NCBI GenBank assembly: GCA_016926595.1
Contig: JAFGOG010000005.1
Coordinates: 1-6,247, forward strand
Reading direction: 5' to 3'
From: Anaerolineae bacterium
GTDB taxonomy: Bacteria > Chloroflexota > Anaerolineae > JAAYZQ01
Length of the DNA stretch: 6,247 bases
This document shows, piece by piece, positions 5,430-6,247 of this stretch. A program made the translations under genes and the position numbers. The notes under the pieces were generated by a model. The model worked only from the letters and a program-made list of their open reading frames with translations, searched no databases and had not been told where the DNA came from. Position 1 is the stretch's first letter, and each line of letters opens with the position of its first letter.

Positions 5430-6247
5430 GTGGCGAAAATAGCCTTTTTGCAGCAGCTCGCCGAGGAATGGTTGGGCGTAATGTATATTTCTTCGATGCT
5501 CAAGTCTCATGGGCATCAGTGCGACGTTTTTGTCGAGCCTTTGGAAAAGGGCGACATCGTCACGCGAGCGCTTTCCGATACTCCTGATGTGATTGCCTTC
5601 TCCTGTCTCGCCAGTGATTATTACTGGGCGCTGCAAAAAGCACAGGCGGTAAAAGCGAGATCAGATGTGCTTGTCGTGTTTGGCGGGACGCACGTAACCC
5701 TGAATCCGGATCAAGTGCTTTCAAACCCCAATGTAGACATCGTCTGCCAGGGCGAGGGGGAATATCCCATGCTCGAATTGGCTGAGGCCATTGACAGGCA
5801 TGCGGACTTGACTCGCCTCAGCAATTTATGGGTCAAGCACAACGGATCCATTGTCAGAAACGAAATGCGGAACCTGATAGAGGACCTGGATAGCCTTCCT
5901 CACCCAGATAGGGACCTCTATGACAAATACCCGTTTTTCAGAAGGAGAGGAAAGAGACCCCTTCATCTCGGCCGCGGCTGCCCGTATGAATGCGCCTACT
6001 GCCATAACGCACGCAAGAAGGCTTTATTTAGGGACAAAGGCAAGTACGTGCGTTGGAGAAGTGCGGAAGGTGTGCTCGCGGAGATAGACGAGATCAAGGC
6101 CCACGGCTTTGTCACCGTCCTCCATTTCATCGACGATAGTTTTGGCATCAATCGCGAATGGCTAAAGGATTTCTTGGCCCGCCTAGCTCGTAGTGGCGGA
6201 CCAAGGCTTGCCATCCAGGCGAATATGCGCGCAGACATGGTAACGGA
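5430..6247 (+). CDS. B12-binding-domain radical SAM protein (3' end outside window)
   Basis: This protein belongs to the large cobalamin-dependent radical SAM group that includes methyltransferases and the BchE-type cyclase. The visible 272 residues begin with a Rossmann-like B12-binding domain (about 1-125): WLGVMYISSMLKSHGH at the N-terminus, FGGTHVTLNP (84-93) and QGEGEYP (107-113). A linker with SLPHPDRDLYD (155-165) is characteristic of the family. The radical SAM domain then opens with GRGCPYECAYCH, the CxxxCxxC motif at C184, C188 and C191. The expected strand LHFIDDSFG (231-239) follows before the window ends. The classical DxHxxG cobalamin motif is not seen, which is usual for this group. 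The gene follows the sulfatase-like gene by 60 bp with no promoter or terminator seen between them, so co-transcription is likely. It is not an anaerobic sulfatase-maturing enzyme type, which lacks the B12 domain. The reaction cannot be named. Confidence 0.9.
   Translation, partial: MAKIAFLQQLAEEWLGVMYISSMLKSHGHQCDVFVEPLEKGDIVTRALSDTPDVIAFSCLASDYYWALQKAQAVKARSDVLVVFGGTHVTLNPDQVLSNPNVDIVCQGEGEYPMLELAEAIDRHADLTRLSNLWVKHNGSIVRNEMRNLIEDLDSLPHPDRDLYDKYPFFRRRGKRPLHLGRGCPYECAYCHNARKKALFRDKGKYVRWRSAEGVLAEIDEIKAHGFVTVLHFIDDSFGINREWLKDFLARLARSGGPRLAIQANMRADMVT

Noticed and set aside
4812..5636. 274-codon minus-strand reading frame over the sulfatase/B12-rSAM junction
   Set aside because: It is a shadow of two well-supported plus-strand genes.

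Overview
The window reads as a stretch of bacterial chromosome carrying surface-polysaccharide and radical-enzyme genes. The strongest hint of origin is a mid-to-high G+C content, about 60% in sampled lines on the left and near 50% on the right. Other hints are E. coli-like sigma-70-type promoters with perfect TATAAT boxes, heavy use of GTG and TTG starts, and a secreted glycoside hydrolase with a 'LPYMAK' stretch after its membrane segment. Together these would suit a Chloroflexota-type bacterium such as Anaerolineae or Caldilineae, probably anaerobic or microaerobic given two radical-SAM genes. This taxonomic guess is weak and rests on no marker gene. No rRNA, tRNA, CRISPR array, insertion sequence or integrase was seen.

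Layout. The window is organised around a divergent promoter region at about 2436-2678. Leftward (minus strand) from it run a membrane-anchored or secreted clan GH-A glycoside hydrolase-like protein (858-2435) and, 5 bp behind it, the ATPase of a polysaccharide/teichoic-acid-type ABC exporter (852 to beyond base 1). The two are probably co-transcribed and translationally coupled. The leftward promoter places its predicted transcription start on the A of the hydrolase ATG, so this mRNA looks leaderless.

Rightward (plus strand) run three genes with gaps of 57 and 60 bp. The first is a ThiH/HydG-like radical SAM gene (2679-3839) broken by one in-frame TAG at 3249. The second is a sulfatase/alkaline-phosphatase-superfamily protein with a Ser-Phe-Pro-Ser-Ile active-site strand instead of the classical C/S-x-P-S-R motif (3897-5369). 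The third is a cobalamin-binding-type radical SAM protein cut by the right edge (5430 onward). Four of the five genes start with GTG or TTG.

How the genes may work together (inference). The left arm looks like part of an export locus for an exopolysaccharide or O-antigen-type glycan, with a hydrolase that trims or processes the glycan outside the membrane. The right arm couples radical chemistry with a phospho- or sulfo-ester enzyme and may make or modify a head group or lipid. No gene in the window identifies the product. The items most worth a second look are the TAG replacing a conserved tyrosine in the ThiH-like gene, the leaderless divergent promoter, the atypical sulfatase active site, a recurrent AAACAGGA octamer, and a 14-base element repeated after two stop codons of the right-hand operon.
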